A stretch of 64,000 nucleotides of DNA from Lineolata rhizophorae. Taxonomy: Eukaryota > Ascomycota > Dothideomycetes > Lineolatales > Lineolataceae. A model generated the notes under the pieces. The model was not told the DNA's origin. It saw nothing but the letters and a program-made list of their open reading frames with translations, and did no database searches. Position 1 is the stretch's first letter; every line of letters starts with the position of its first letter. The position numbers and the translations under genes were made by a program. The stretch is taken from assembly GCA_010093515.1 (NCBI GenBank), contig MU001671.1:1386535-1450534 (forward strand). The letters are read 5' to 3'. Shown in pieces: positions 10,901 through 24,300 of this stretch.

Positions 10901-13014
10901 CGTTCCTGCATGCGCAGTTTTTCTGCGGCGGAGAATGCCTTGAAAGAATCTAGCAGGTCGTGTTCCACATTCGCCGTGGCGTTCTCTGGTTTGCCTGCCT
11001 TCCGTGCCGTCGTCGTCGCACCACTGACTTGGCCTGATTGCTTCATCGCAGTGACGGACTTGGGATTCGAAGGGGTGAGAACCTTCGCCGGAACCGCGGG
11101 AGCAGGTGTTGGAGCAGTTGTGGCGGTAGTTGTGGCAGCAGGTTTCTTTGAGTCCGCAGCCGGAGGCTGGACAGGTTGGTTTGCCGAGGGACTCTGGGAC
11201 GGCCTGTCTTTGGACGAAATTGGACCAGCAAGCTGCGAGGATATTATAGCAGGATCAACTGGCGCTCCCGGGACGGTAGGTTGCCCGGTCGGTGCACGTC
11301 TAGCAGGCGGAGTGTACTTGTTAGGTTGGCCAGATGGTAGAGGAGGATATTCGCGCTTAACGCCGCTATATCTGTATTACTGTTAGACTCATTCGGCTAG
11401 AGGTAAGATCTCTGATACTCACTTATCTTCTTCGTCTATGGAGGAATCGTTGGGCACATTCGAGCCACGCTCCTCGGCAATGTGCTCGTTCATCGGAGTC
11501 GAACCTTCAATCTCTCGAGCGATTTTGTCCGCTTTGGCAGCGAGGTCGTTGTAACGAGGGTTAGAACGGTCGATGCTGGTGGTGTAATACTCCTCGCGGT
11601 ATGTGCTCTTGGCGCCAAACTTGCGCTCGTTCACTTCAAATTGATCCCAGCCGCCCTTTCCAGAGTCTTCGAGCGTCATGTCAATTGAGCCTTCACCGGT
11701 ATCCTCCCACGGTTCGAGGTTGCGCTCACGCGCGGCGAGACCAGAAGAAATTTCTGTGTCGGTCCTGAAAAAGGAAGAGACACCTGTGAAGACTAGTAAG
11801 TATAAGGCAACTTGATGACATGAATTCGAGAGCTGTAGTCGCACCATTCTGGGAGCCCCGTGTCATCGGGGACGTCACATTGTTGACTTCAAGGTCAACG
11901 ACGTCTTGCAAGTCGAATGTCATGACATGATCCTCGCCCACGCCGATGTAAGGCTGTTCCGTGGTGCCGTTCGTCTTTTGGTCCTCGGCTGGCACCCGCT
12001 TTACCATCTTCAAAACATAACGCGCTTCATATGGTTCCAGCGTTGCGCCCGAAAAGATGCCGCAGTATTGTTCCCCGTCTGCGAGAGTCACATACGCTGT
12101 GAGGCCCTATTAAAACGAGTTGATGGTTAGTGTCGAAGATCCAAGACATTTAGAGTGGGCCCTGGGAAGCAACGAAGACGGTACAGAACTCGCCCAAGCT
12201 TTGCAAACTGGAGCAATAGATGGTGTGGTATGGGCGGAACACGTACCATAAAGTTAGCCGTAAGGAATGTCAGCCGGTTATAGGCGAGCTGCTCCGGCGT
12301 AGGCATCTCCTTTGGTGAGGAAGGCATTGCTTTGACGGCAGGGGAGGCCTTCAACGAAGGCGACGCGACACCGTTCGTCGTGGACTGGTTGTTAGCGCGC
12401 TGGGTGATCGGATTGGTGCCCTGGGTCCAAGCTTTTTGTGGTTTCCTGTCACAAAATGCAACTGTAAGTACCACTATTCCCAAGGCTTACACTGCAGACG
12501 GCGAAATAGAGCCGCCACAGTCCAAGAGAAGAATGTAAGATAGGTATATGACGTCGCAGAAGTCCAAGATATCGGAGAAAGGGCCGCTTCACAGGGGTTG
12601 ACCGCCTTGCGAATTGTTGAAGGTGTAAGGTTCAAGAGAGCGAATTAAGACGAAATCCACATTGAAGCCAAAGCCGACAAACACGACCAACGGTGGGAAC
12701 AATTGAAATCCAGTGAAATCAACGCGGGCAGAACACAGTAGTGAATGCGCGGGCAAAATGGAGATGCAAAAGGAGCGGGGGTTGCTGCCAGAGTTGCCGC
12801 AAGAGTCGTCGGCTGGGGTTGTTACACACCTCTGAGCTCCGGCTCCGTCAACGGGACTGGCCGACTGCTGCCGGCGCGCACCATCCATGCTCTTTCCAGC
12901 AGTATTCATCTTCAGTTGTGCCTTCGAACCGCCAGCATTGGCAGGCCCGCCAGCGCTGTTGTTCGAGGCAGAAGCTTTGTCGGTGGTTGACGGTGACGCG
13001 GCAGTCGTGGACAT
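7936..13014 (-). CDS. PAB1-binding protein 1 / ataxin-2 homologue
   Basis: Ataxin-2/PBP1 proteins bind poly(A)-binding protein, regulate poly(A) tail length and translation, build stress granules and, in yeast, restrain TORC1. Five exons on the minus strand join in frame: 13014-12830, 12445-12247, 12106-11845, 11783-11423 and 11371-7936, giving about 1480 residues. Exon 3 (from residue 129) carries the Lsm-like fold 'GIFSGATLEPYEARYVLKMV'. Exon 4 (about 216-335) is the LsmAD domain, with 'FRTDTEIS' and 'ERNLEPWED'. Exon 5 opens with the family signature 'YPPLPSGQPNKYTPPARR', then becomes a long disordered Pro/Gln/Gly/His-rich tail with RGG-like patches. Donors are GTGTGT, GTACGT, GTGCGA and GTGAGT. 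For exon 4 the acceptor at 11784 was preferred to the one at 11765, because only it keeps the frame and the family sequence. Confidence 0.93.
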
Positions 13015-15796
13015 GCTGCGATCGCACCTGGAAACACCACGAGCTCCTCACCGGAGCAGGCAAAGACGCACCGCTGGCAGAAACCACGGGGCTGAACCAG
13101 ACGAGAGCGGCGTCAAAGCACTCGGTGTGTGAGGAGGTGAAAGAGAAACTGGATGCGTATGGATGGAAGGGATGTGGGAAGGTGATGGATCCCGTCCGAC
13201 ACAGGCTCGGCAATGCCTGCCTCGCAACACCTGCCTCGCGAGATGGGTGGCAGCCCAGCAGGAGCGATTGCCAGCGAACTGCGGGAAGGGACACCGTGCG
13301 GACACCAGGGTCACGTACGGAGGAAGGCGACCTGGAAAGAGACAGGACCACCAAAGGAGGACGGAGGGAGGGAAGAAAACGGGTGTCGGGACGGAGGAGG
13401 GAAGTTGAGGCTGTGGAGCGTCGGCGCCGCGAAGCGTTTAGGGTAGGGTGGATTGGCCGGGCAGGCTTGGCGGGCCGATCGCTTGCACCAACCTCGCCTG
13501 GGTGCGCCCTAAGGCCAGCGCGGCAACGGGACGCCAGCCGGTCCACTCCCCACTAATATTGAAGTGGTGAAGCGGACGACGACGTCGACGACAGGGCCGA
13601 TGAAACAGGCGTCGCAGCACCTAGCGGGAAGAGCAGCCGAAGGTGGCGGCCGCGCAGCGCCGGTACTGCTTGCTGCGAAGTGGACAGCGGGTGGAAGTGG
13701 TGGACAATAGGGCGGAAGGTGAGGTCGCAGGTGAGATAGTAGGTAGCGGAAGGGAAAAGTGAGGGAAGCGGGAAACAATGCTACCGGCAAGGGTCCGCCG
13801 GTCGAGAAAAAAGGCAGCGACGACCTGCAGCACGAGGCGGGAGCGGTGCGGGCGGGACTGTGCGGGCGCGCGCCTTCCGCGCTGGTCCTCGAACCGGGGA
13901 ACTTCGTCGCTGCGGCTTGCCGCCTTTCTCAGCAGAAGGCAGTCGCGCGACCTGCGAGTGCTATGAGGGCCCACCGAGCCCTAAGTACCACGGTTCAACA
14001 CCGCAGCTATTTTGCGGCGCCACTACGCTAGCCAGTACCTAAATTCCTCTGCAAGCGGTCCTGCAAATACGTAGCTCCCTGCCCAAGATCGCCGCATTTA
14101 AACTGCGCGGATTCGTCTCGGCGGGGCGGCGGAGGCTGCAGAGCGCGAGACTGCTGTGACCTGCAGCGCCGAGCGCAGCGGACTTCCAGAAGGACTCGCT
14201 GGCGGCCGTGGGACGGTACTTTGGGCGCCCTCCGGCCTAATGTACGTGACGGCCTTAGGCATACGCGAGTCTCCGCGATGGACTACGGGCGGCGCTAAAA
14301 CGACAGGAGTTCTATTCTTGCTGGAACATTCTCCAATGGCGCGAGGCGCACCCAGAATTGCATTTCGTAGAGCTAGACATTCTGTGTGTGATGCGCAGCG
14401 GGCCCGGCATGGTACATTGTTTAGGCTCGTCACCTACGCCCAGGACGAAGGAGACACATACGCCTCACTTCGCGCATACTACGTACTGTACGGAGCAATT
14501 CCGAACCTCTGCAATTGGCCGGTGCGAACCCGCCATCCCCCGCATGCTCGCTCGAAGCGAATAGAACAGCAAATGGAACAGCAAATGGAGCTACGGCAAG
14601 CAACCGCAGGGCGGCCATTTGCTCTCCACAAAAGGCGATCCATTCCTGCGTATATACTAGTGCTCAGGCGTCTCCAAGTGGGAATAGTGTACCAATGTTG
14701 TCGCTAGCCGAATGTCCTCAACAACCATGCGCCATCCACCCCTTCTAAAGCTATGTACATACATAGGACATGGATCTCACATCACCATGCGGCCCGGCCG
14801 CCCTCCACATCGAAGATGACGAAGTTCGTCGAAGCATTCCAGAAGTGGGGCGGTGCGCATTTCCTTCGCCCGGACAGCGCGAGGCGCGGACCGGGAGCGA
14901 TGGACGGGGGACCCACCAAACGGCCGACAGCCGTCTACCACTCGTCGTCGGCCGTGCCCATCATGCTACCACAAGCGCTCTTTCAGCCTGTTGTACGCGG
15001 CTGGCGGCCAAATGTGGGTGTGGTCAAAGGGCTTTAAAAGGGAAGACGTGTCGTCTGAGTTCGAGGGAGTATTAAGTGGCGTCATCAGCCGTCCTCGTTT
15101 TCAGGAGGTGATCTTTGATTCCAGCGACCTTCTTCCTGGCCGACCGTGGTTGACTTGAGGCGCAAACGCCTCGCGAAGTCCCGCTCCCTGACGCAAGCGA
15201 CCAAGGGCCGCAAGAGGGCACCAGCTAATGTGAGTGAGCTTTCCAACTCCCGGGCGCGCCACCGCGGCTGCAGCATTTAGGAGCAAGCCCGAAGCGCGGC
15301 CGTCCGGAGGAGCGTCGCGCGCGGTTGGGATTGGCTCCCGGCGGGAGTCACGCCCGGCTTAGCCGAATCGGGTGGCTGCGGGCGGCCCGTCACTCGCGCG
15401 GTCGCTGGGGCGTGGCTTGCGACGGCCGGGCCAGCAGCTGACGACCCTAGCTGCCCCGGGTCAAAGAAGAGCCGGAGGCCCTTATTCGCTCGCCTCCCGA
15501 ACGAGCGTCCAACGTCAGGGACGAGAGATCCACCAGCCCGGCCATCAATCCGTTTGCCTTTTTGCCCCAGCGCACATCCCGCTTACTGACTACGCCGCTG
15601 CCCGTCGGCCCTACCGGTCTATGTCGCTTCTGTTCTTAATGCGAGAACCAAGGATTCCACTCGCCGCCGCTCCTGAGGCTCCCCGAATCACCACTGTATA
15701 GACAACAAGGCCAGCTCGCTTCGCGGCACCGGAGCCCGGGAGCGCAGCCGCGGTATATATCTTGATACCCACGCCGACAGGCAGCAATATTTCACC
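13015..15796. other. Divergent intergenic region PBP1/BUD6
   Basis: About 2.8 kb of GC-rich DNA between the divergent starts of PBP1 and BUD6. Several open frames exist on both strands, but this follows from few stop codons in GC-rich sequence; none shows a domain or a consistent start. A TATA-like GGTATATATC at about 15751 lies some 45 bases before the BUD6 ATG. It presumably holds both promoters. Confidence 0.5.
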
Positions 15797-18700
15797 ATGG
15801 CAACCATCGCGTCGGACGATGCCGTCGCACAGCGCGTGTCAACGAGCTCGGCTCGCTCCTCTTCCTCACGACGCGGCGCAAGCAATGTAAGAGGCTCATC
15901 ACCCCGCAACTGCGCCGTCCGTATTTTGTCTTTGCTTGGCCCGAGAGTAACGTCCGCGTTCGCCTTGTTGCAACTCAGCCGCAACAGCAACTCTCACAGA
16001 TCGAAAAATCCGTCACACACCTCCTCGTCGCGACCAAGCAGCTACTCGAGACTCTAACGCTGTGGTCACGCGGCACCTCCACCGAGTCTGAGGTTTCAGA
16101 CGTGTACGTCCGGCTCGGTTACGAGTTCAACATCGCATGCCGTGCCTTCAACAACATCGGCGTCGAAACCAACGATCTAGGTCCCGTACCAGACCTACTC
16201 CGAACCATACTCGAAGAAACCTTAAGCCAGGAAGCGTCGCAGGCCAGTCTAGACCGCTTCCTGCCTAGGATACGGGACATCATCATCAACCTACTACACG
16301 GGCTAAAAAGGAAGCAGCAGCGACTGCGGCAACGGCAAGGCAGAGACGGAAGGGATGGTGCAGGTCCGGCGGTGAATGGGCGCGACTCACAAGGCGAGGA
16401 GCTGCCCCCGCGAGGGAGTAGTCGACAGGGCCTGCAGCGACAAGGCAGCGGTGAACTCGGCGGTGACGGGTCGGATATTCCTCCGCCGCGAACCTCGTCC
16501 GTGGCGAGTGCCGCGGGCCGTGCCTCCCCAAGCCGCTACGACAGCCTACCGGCGAATCCGCGCGTTAATCGCAACACCTCTGTCAACCGTGACACACTCA
16601 TGTCGACCCAATCCAGCACGTCGCTGTCGAGCGAGACAGCGCAGAATATACCAGTCATTTCTCCCGGATACCCATCCGAGGACAGCATGCCTGCGCCGCC
16701 GCCACCGCCGCCTCCGCAACCGCAGCCACCCCCATACGCCGGTGACTTTCCGCCGCCGCCTCCTCCACCGAAGCAAGATGCGCTCGCGGCGCTGCAGAGA
16801 GGAGGCGAGCTAGAGCGCAGGGCATCAAGGAGGTTTTCAGCCTACCAGCTGCAGAAGCATCTGGGAGGCGTGAATGCCATGATCCCGCCGTCGCAAAATT
16901 CTCCTATTCCCAATCGCGGCCGAGATGTCCGAGAATCCATCAACGCAGTACGGACGCGAGGCTCGGTGATGCACGCCCGCCAGCGATCGAGTCAGCGCCT
17001 AGGCACGCCATCTCCGAGCAGGAGAGGAGGAGCTACGGAAGTCCCAAGGACGATCTCCGAGGAGAGTTCGAGGAGCACTAAGAGGATGGACACGGATATT
17101 CCTACGATGAAGCAGCCGGCGGAAAAAGCAACGGATGACAGTCCTACCGAGAAGACACCTACAGATAAGCTTGGTCCGCCCATTGCAGAGCTGGACGCCG
17201 GGGGTACACCGGAAGTCAGCGCGACTATTTCCGGACCCATAGATGAGCCTAGGGTAGCAGAGGAACAGGATGAAGATACGGACAAGGACTCTATCGTACG
17301 AAGAAATCAGTCGCGAACCGGTCTCCCACCGCGGCCTGGTACGGCAACTGGATCTCGGAAGACGAAGTCTCCCTCGCCTCCGTCGTCCGGCCAATACCAA
17401 CCCGAGCAGTCGCCGCAACCGAAGGCTGAACTCACCTTGTTTCTGCAATACAAGAGCAAAGTGCGCAAGTTTGTACTCCCGGAAGGCCCCTCAGCTCTGT
17501 CCATGGCCAGACTTCAACTCGCTTTCATCGAGAAATTCGCGTGGAACACGCACAGCAACGGCGCCGACCTTCCCGAGATTTACATACAGGACCAGGAGTC
17601 GGGCGTGCGGCACGAGCTTGAGGACCTTTCGGACGTCAAGGACTACTCGGTCCTAGTACTCAACGTGGAAGAGCTCGACGAGGTCAAACGCCACGTCGAC
17701 GACGGCATGGGCGGCATGCGCCGCATGCTCGAGGGCGTGATGCAAGCCGTCAAGGACCAGGCTACGGCGCTACAACGCGTGTCGGAGCGGCAGCAGGAGA
17801 CGGCCAAGGATATCGCGGGGCTATCGGCCACACAGCCCAGTCTAGCCTCGGCACGCGTGTCGATGCTGGCTGAGCCCCCGGCCGCCGACCGCGGTGGGTC
17901 TCGCGACACCTCACCGGCGCGCGACAAGGAGGCGCAGCTCTCCGAAGTGCAGAGCTTGCGGCGTGACCTGGCCGTCATGCGGCAGACGTACTCAAGCTTC
18001 AAGTCGGACATCGACGCTTCGATGGCGGCCGTCCGGACCAAGGCGGCGTCGGTCAAGAGCGCGGCCGTGGCGGTAGAACTGCCGGCGCTGGAGGGCGACG
18101 ACGGTGCCCGCGCCCGCGCCTACGTCAACGCAGGCAAGAAGAGCCTGTCAGAGGACTCAGAGAAAATTGTGCAGCGCGTCGACGACCTGCAGGACCTGGT
18201 GGAGGATCTGCGCAAGGACGTGGTGTCGCGCGGCGTGCGGCCGCTGCCGCGCCAGCTCGAAACCGTCGCGAAGGACATCCAGCTAGCGACGTCCGAGCTC
18301 AAGAAGATGCGCGACTTCCTCAAACGCGAGAAGCCGCGCTGGATGAAGATCTGGGAGCAGGAACTCCAGGTCGTGTGCGACGACCGCGATCTGCTCAACA
18401 TGCAAGAGGAGCTCGCGACGGATTTGGCCGACGATCTAGAGAAGGCGTCGCAGACCTTCGCCCTCGTCGAGCAGGCCACGAAGCAGCAGAACCTCGGGCA
18501 CCAGTCCCAGCAAGGGGTTGGCCCCGTCGGTCTGCGCTCGGCGTCGCGCGGCCTGGCCATGGACCAGAGCATCGACCCGCACAAAGCCAAGGACGGCGTC
18601 TTGGGCGAAGTGCGCGCGCTACGGCCAAACCACGAGGACCGGCTCGAGGCCATCGAGCGGGCCGAGAAGGCGCGGCGGCGCGAGCTCGAGAGCCGGCGCG

Positions 18701-19092
18701 GAGGCGAGTTCGCCAAGGAGCTGGGCGCCTTCGTGGCCGAGGGAAAGCTTAAGAAGAGCGGCGGCGTGGACGAGGTCGAGCGCCTCCGCAAGGCCAAGGA
18801 GGACCGCCTGCGCCGCGACGTCTGGGAGCAGAAGCAGAAGCGCGAGCAGCAACTGGCCAAGAAGGAGGCGGAAAAGAAGGCGGCTAAGAAGGCTAAGAAG
18901 GCCGACAAGGCTAAGAAGGCCGATGCTGCTGCCGCCGCCGCGGCGGATGGAGCTGCTGAGGACGTGGATGGGGCCAAGACGAACGGGGTCGAGAACGAGG
19001 CGGATGCGGAGGGCGAGGCCGCCGCTGCGGAGAGCGCGGCGGCTGCTGGCCAAGGCAGCAACGCTGGTGGTGGTGAGAACGCCGCGCCCTGA
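15797..19092 (+). CDS. Actin-interacting protein 3 / BUD6, polarisome subunit
   Basis: Bud6/AIP3 binds actin monomers and the formin tail and so promotes actin-cable assembly at growth sites such as hyphal tips. Two exons: 15797-15886 and 15979-19092 (phase 0; donor GTAAGA, acceptor CTCAG), giving about 1067 residues. The N-terminal module after the intron has 'QIEKSVTHLLVATKQLLETL' and 'VYVRLGYEFNIACRAFNNIG', typical of fungal AIP3. Proline runs at about 267-295 may serve as profilin- or SH3-binding sites. The conserved AIP3 C-terminal region begins near residue 515 ('LFLQYKSKVRKFVLP') and is rich in predicted coiled coil. The end is a Lys/Ala/Glu-rich tail (KKAKKADKAKKAD, then alanine-rich). 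The ATG at 15797 lies shortly after a TATA-like element. Confidence 0.93.
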
Positions 19093-20146
19093 TCCATTAG
19101 CACGCACGTACACACACACCCCTACCTTCCCGCTCCTCGCCGACAGCCGTTCTCGTCTGACTCGTTTTCTCTCCCCTCGTCGTAGGACTCGACTCGTCGC
19201 CCAAAGAGCAGGATGCCGACGCCGGCGAAACGAAGAGCCCTACGGGGCGCTCCTCGTGGCTTCCGGGCTTCCTTGGGGGCTCGTAAACAGGGGGCGAACG
19301 CGAATTTGTGTGCTGTGGCTGACGCGGCTCTGGTAGAGTCAAGGAGAAATTGGAGGATGCACATGAGAGTTGGTGGTATTGGCTACGAACTTGAAGCGTT
19401 CAAGCACTGATTTGTTGGCCCGGACTCGGTTCTCTCTCACCTTCCTTTCTTTTTACTTATTCGGACAATCTCCTTTTTCTTAATGCCTAGTACCTGTAAC
19501 ATGTCGGGGCTTTCTATCGTGGAGTCATGTCGGCGTTGAAACTCAGCGTGCCTGGTATCGAGTGCGGAGGTTGTTCCTGCAGGCTTGGTCGACACCCAAG
19601 CTGCACGCGAACCCCTCAGTTGATCCTGCTACTATTTATGGCGTTGGCAGCAGATTTAAGTCTTCACTTTCTTGTAACTTTGGTGATGTCTTTGTAGTTA
19701 GGCAGCATATATGAGTACGGCGAGCCGTGGGTGTGCAACTCGCCATATTTTGAGCCTGCAAATGTTTCTGGTGCATCACTTGCACGATATCAGACAAATT
19801 AAGCTCTGCAATCGTTTGCCAAAGTTGATCCGATAAAAAGTGCACATTACCCGACCCGCTCGCCCGACCGTCCATCTCTTTTCGAGGTCAGAACTCCACA
19901 TTCTTGCATGAACGCCCAGCCAGTGATCGGAAAGACGAGCTCGCGCATTACCAATGAAACCGCAACCACGACGCCGCATGTGGCGCCAACTAGCCGACAA
20001 ACGACGCTCTTACGCACGTAAAACTACAAGAATAATCGCATCTCTGCTAGCACGCGTATTGCTATGCGAGCCGCTGGAAAGAGTACGTGTACCCGAAAAA
20101 GCATCTCGCGCCCGACCCCCACACGGTATTCTCAGCCCATCATTTC
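19093..20146. other. Intergenic between convergent BUD6 and LST8
   Basis: About 1 kb with the 3' ends of BUD6 and LST8. It is T-rich just after BUD6 (about 19430-19490), consistent with a 3' UTR. No further gene is visible. Confidence 0.55.
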
Positions 20147-21348
20147 CTAACTCAGGGCCGTGTCGTTCAGCGCTACGCACACGGCGCCCCTGTGATGCCC
20201 GTTGTACTGCCTGATGATACTCTGGCTACTCAGCTCCCAGAGGCGGGCGTAGTGATCCGAGCAAGCCGTGACCAGGTAGGCGGAGTCGGCGCTGAAGGCG
20301 CAGTCCCAGACCCAGCGCTGGTGGCCGGTGAGGGTGGTCTCGAGGGGGAAGGCGTCCGGGTCGCGGGCGGGCGGCAGGTGCTCGGCGCCGACGGTGTTGT
20401 GGGGCGCCGAGGGGTCGACGGACCAGATGCGCGCCGTGTGGTCGGCCGAGCACGTCGCCAGGTGCCGCACGTCGGGCGATAACAGCACGCGCGTGATGTA
20501 CGTGTTGTGCGCGACAAACTTGCACACGGGCACTAGGGAGGTGAGGTCGCGGTTCTGGATCATGCGCCAGACGTAGACGTTGCCCTAGGTTGGGAGGAAG
20601 AAGAGATGAGCCGTCAATGTCGCGAGACGTTTACGAAGGAGATGGAGAGGAAGGGGAGAAGGCATACAGCGTTGTTGCCGGCGCAAAGAAGCGACCCGTC
20701 CGTCGCGACGGTGACGCTCGACACGGAGATGTCGTCCTCGGGAATCAGCTGGTGCGAGCACTTATTCTCGCCCAGGTCCCAGACGCGCACGTTGCCGCCG
20801 CGATCGCAGCTGATGAGCTCACCCTGGTTCGGGTGGATGACGACGTCGTTGACGGGCATGCCGTGGCTGTAGTTGCGCTGAACGGAGCCCGTGCGCGTGT
20901 CCCAGATGCGCACGGTGCCGTCCTCGCTGCTCGTCACCATCCACTTGCCTTCAATGTGGAAGGCCACCCCGGTGATGTTGTTGGTGTGCCCGTCGAAGGT
21001 CAGCACCGCGTTTGGGTTCGTCGACTTGATGTCATAGAGCTTCACCGTATGGTGGCCGGCTGCGGCGAGGAAGCGCTTGTCGGGCGAGATGCATAGACGG
21101 TTGACTTGCGAGTCGGGGTGCGGGATGGTTCGGGAGCAAATGCCGGACAGAGCCTCCCAGAAACTATGGGTGGTGGGTTCGAAGGTCAGCAAGTTGGCAG
21201 TAGACCTAGGTCGGGAGCTTAGAGAGAAGCGTGTCGCACCGAATGGTATGGTCATAGCCAGCTGTATCAAAAGTCTTAGCTCATCCTTCCTGAACAATGA
21301 CCGTCGTGGAAGAGAGGAATACCTACCAGTGCAGAGAATGACGCTCAT
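20147..21348 (-). CDS. LST8, WD40 subunit of TOR complexes
   Basis: Lst8 is a seven-bladed beta-propeller that stabilises the TOR kinase domain in TORC1 and TORC2. Four exons on the minus strand: 21348-21327 (22 nt), 21261-21240 (22 nt), 21163-20668 and 20584-20147, totalling 325 residues. Only this splicing restores the family N-terminus MSVILCTAGYDHTIRFWEAL; the micro-exon supplies AGYDHTIR. The following sequence is strongly conserved: 'HPDSQVNRLCISPDKRFLAAAG', 'HTNNITGVAF', 'MVTSSEDGTVRIWDTRTG' and 'APDNDV'-like spacing around 'VNDVVIHPNQGELIS'. The C-terminal propeller includes 'HLATCSADHTARIWS' and ends 'NGHHRGAVCVAL'. Donors are GTAGGT, GTGCGA and GTATGC; acceptors are ACAG, ATAG and CTAG. 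Confidence 0.95.
21240..21261 (-). other. LST8 micro-exon (22 nt)
   Basis: Twenty-two bases flanked by GATACAG upstream and a GTGCGA donor downstream on the minus strand. With one base from exon 1 and one base from exon 3 they encode A-G-Y-D-H-T-I-R, the conserved start of the first LST8 propeller blade. Skipping it would remove 22 nt and shift the frame. Confidence 0.88.
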
Positions 21349-24300
21349 TTTGGCAGCGGAGCAAAGTTTACCAACCGATCGTGATTCTCAGCTTCACACC
21401 AAGGGTGCACTCGAATCACCTGCAGGCGGAGCTCAGCCGCATCAGGGACCGCTTATCAGCACAACAGCCTAGGCAGGGGTGTATTCTCCGCAGGCGGGAG
21501 GTGGGTTAATCGAGCGGAACAAGGTGTAGAGGTGGAGCTGGGGAGAGCCCAGGGTCCATGGCGGGTATGTACCATGTAGTGTGCAAGTCCGGCAGTGGGA
21601 CGCTAGCCAAGGCGGTGAGCATCGCGCCACACGTGTCGCGCGCCGCGGCAAGCGATCCGCCGTCGCGGAGACCCTAGTCCGCTTTAGCTAGCGCTGTTCC
21701 GGAGCGCCCAAGCATCCGTCCAAGAACTGCCACGAACAACTACATATTAATTAAGCCAAAAAACTTTGCACAGTCAAGCCGTAATCCGATTGGCCAGCAT
21801 GATTCGTGTCAGTCAAGTGGAGTGAACCGGAGCGAGACCTGGTCCTCTGCCAACAGCCAAGGGAGGGCCAAGCGGCCAATGGCCCAAGGCCGGAAGCCCG
21901 CCATCGTCACGTTACGTACGATTGGACCTCGGAAACATCTGTTCGGCAACATGTTCAACGTCTGAATGTTTTCTAAAGTGACAAGTACTCGAGTCTTGAT
22001 TGTTTTATTTAAACCTTAACTCTACGGCACTCTGTGATTTTTTTGTTCTTTCGTGTAGCCCATCTGCGCGGCTAAGTCTTGTCTTGGAAGTGCATTTGTG
22101 TAGTTGAAGCAGTCAAAATGCGTAGCTAGATTTAATATAAGCACGCGCGGAGTAACCTTAGCCCAACATTTTTTATGCTGAGCATGAAGTTTTCTATCTT
22201 AGTAAAGTGGCACCAGGCTCAACTTCGGCCTAGTCCTGATAACGCTCACACCGTCGCCACTCAGGATGCCCGCGTTCAGCTTACTTTCGCCCAGTTTTTA
22301 TTTTACTAGTCTCCTGTCTCATATCCCTGCTTCCTAATAACGATAAAGCTGTAGACAATCACTTCTAAGGCATTTGTCCACTCTACACGGACGAGCTAAC
22401 AAGAGCCGTGTAGGTTCCGAGAGGATGACCTGGGCCAAATTTGGGCTCTCGAGTAGATTGATCCACCGGCGACATCCGATGAATTTGATCAACATAATGG
22501 CAAAAGAAATCAAATCAGCCCTTGTGAAATGCCCTAGTGTGACTGCCACCCCGTGGACCACTTATATGGTCTATATAGACTGCTGAGAACCTCATGTGGC
22601 CCATAGTGGCTCTTCTCCTCATAATTCAGCTCCACTTATGATTTAATCCTACCATGAAGCATTCATCGAGTAGCCATATTTTTCCTATAGGGAAATAAGA
22701 CCACTTAATTATGAGTAAACTTGAAGTGTGGCAAGAGGTGTACAGATTTACGACTAATGTTCGAAAGCTTATTTAAACAACTACACTATTGTGATTTTTA
22801 CTTTCGTACTGTCAACATAGCCTCGCGCTACATGCTTTAGTGCAAACAACACTAGCAAAAAAACAACGTACTGCATTTGTCGCCTTTTTTGCCTGGGGAG
22901 ATGCGGCTAGAACACTACCGACGATGAAGATTCCATCACCAACCTGCGATGCGAGCTGGAATTCGCCAAAATGTCCTTCTGTAGCGACACGGCTTCCTTT
23001 TGCGTGCATTATATAGTTACAATATTTCTAGAGTCTTGTGTATTGTGAATGAACTCTTTGGGGAACTCGCTAGAAGGGACGCTAATGAGGTCTAGGTCGG
23101 AGAGATTTATAGGAATATCTTGAAGAGAGCTCTCAATTCAATATCGAAATGCCGATCCCAGCATTAAAGAAATATAAAGAGCTTAAAGAAAGACCCATAA
23201 TTCTCAGGGGCTTGTTTTCTGAACGTTCCCTGCTTCCGATGATTGTCTTGAACAAGGCTTCCCCCTTTTCTTTTCTAGACAGATATTATGCGTTAAGGTT
23301 AAGGAACAGTTCACATTCTTCTATGCATTGCGCTACTCTTTCTAGGAATGCAATTAAAATTTTATCCATGTTTTCCTTTTATCTATCTTACGTGTCGCCA
23401 GGTGTTTGTATAGATGCAGAGCCGGTTCTTTCGATCACATCTAGTAGACAACCCTCACAGTTGATCTCTGTCCTTGTATTTCTGTTGCAAAGTGTCGATA
23501 CTCGTCATTAGCTTGGCAGCATGCATTTGCGTTGTCGAACTAAAAGTCCTTGTTTGAAGACGCTTTCCAGTTCTTGACGTATATACAGAACTATCCTAGC
23601 TAAGCACACATGGGGGAAGGCCTTATCGTAAACCCCAGTCGTAGAACGACTGCGACACTTTTACGCCTTCGTCTACGTTAATAAAGTAAGTAGAGAGCTA
23701 ACAGTACATGCCTGATACTGGTTTAGTGTAATTGCGTGATAGTTTGGTTGTCATTTGTTCCTTCTCGAGACTAAGCAGTGCGTATACGTTACCGATAAGG
23801 GTTGTATTATTCTGGTGCTTCGAATGTCCGAGAAAATCTAGGAGGCTCATCTTAGATTCACTGTTGTTTGGGACAACGCGAATAATAATTATTCCCATTA
23901 CAAAACAAGATCTGAGCGATACCCATTGCGCACTGTATCCCGTTCAGGTGCCCCTAGAGTTAGTGAGCAGAAGCTCGTTGACTGCACCTGCTTGCGCAGT
24001 ATAGAAAGCCTTTGGATAATCACTGTTCATTCAAGACACATAAAACTCAGCTTGCATATCACCACTGCCTCCTGGATAATGGAGGTCCAAACAAACCATG
24101 GTCGCGCTGACGAGACTGTAGGACTTGCCTAGTCTGCATCGTCACTCAATTGCAACTATTAAATGTTCAACACTTCTTTCAAGCTCATCACTATCTTATC
24201 ATACACAACTGCTCTATACATCCTCATCCTCATAGCCTAGCAGAGAAGGATAGGCCGGGTCGGCTGCTCTCTGCCTCGGTCGAAGTGCTTTCTGCTTTTT

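Noticed and set aside
11765-11845. Alternative acceptor in PBP1 intron 3 (TTTTTCAG at about 11765)
   Set aside because: It breaks the frame with the donor at 11844; the CTTCACAG acceptor keeps the frame and the family sequence.
12741-13556. Plus-strand frame of 271 codons overlapping PBP1 exon 1 and its upstream region
   Set aside because: Overlaps a well-supported exon on the other strand, has no domain and a composition-driven open frame.
18120-19115. 331-codon frame opposite the BUD6 C-terminus
   Set aside because: It is a mirror of GC-rich, lysine/alanine-rich BUD6 coding sequence; its product is a Ser/Ala/Arg-biased mixture with no domain.
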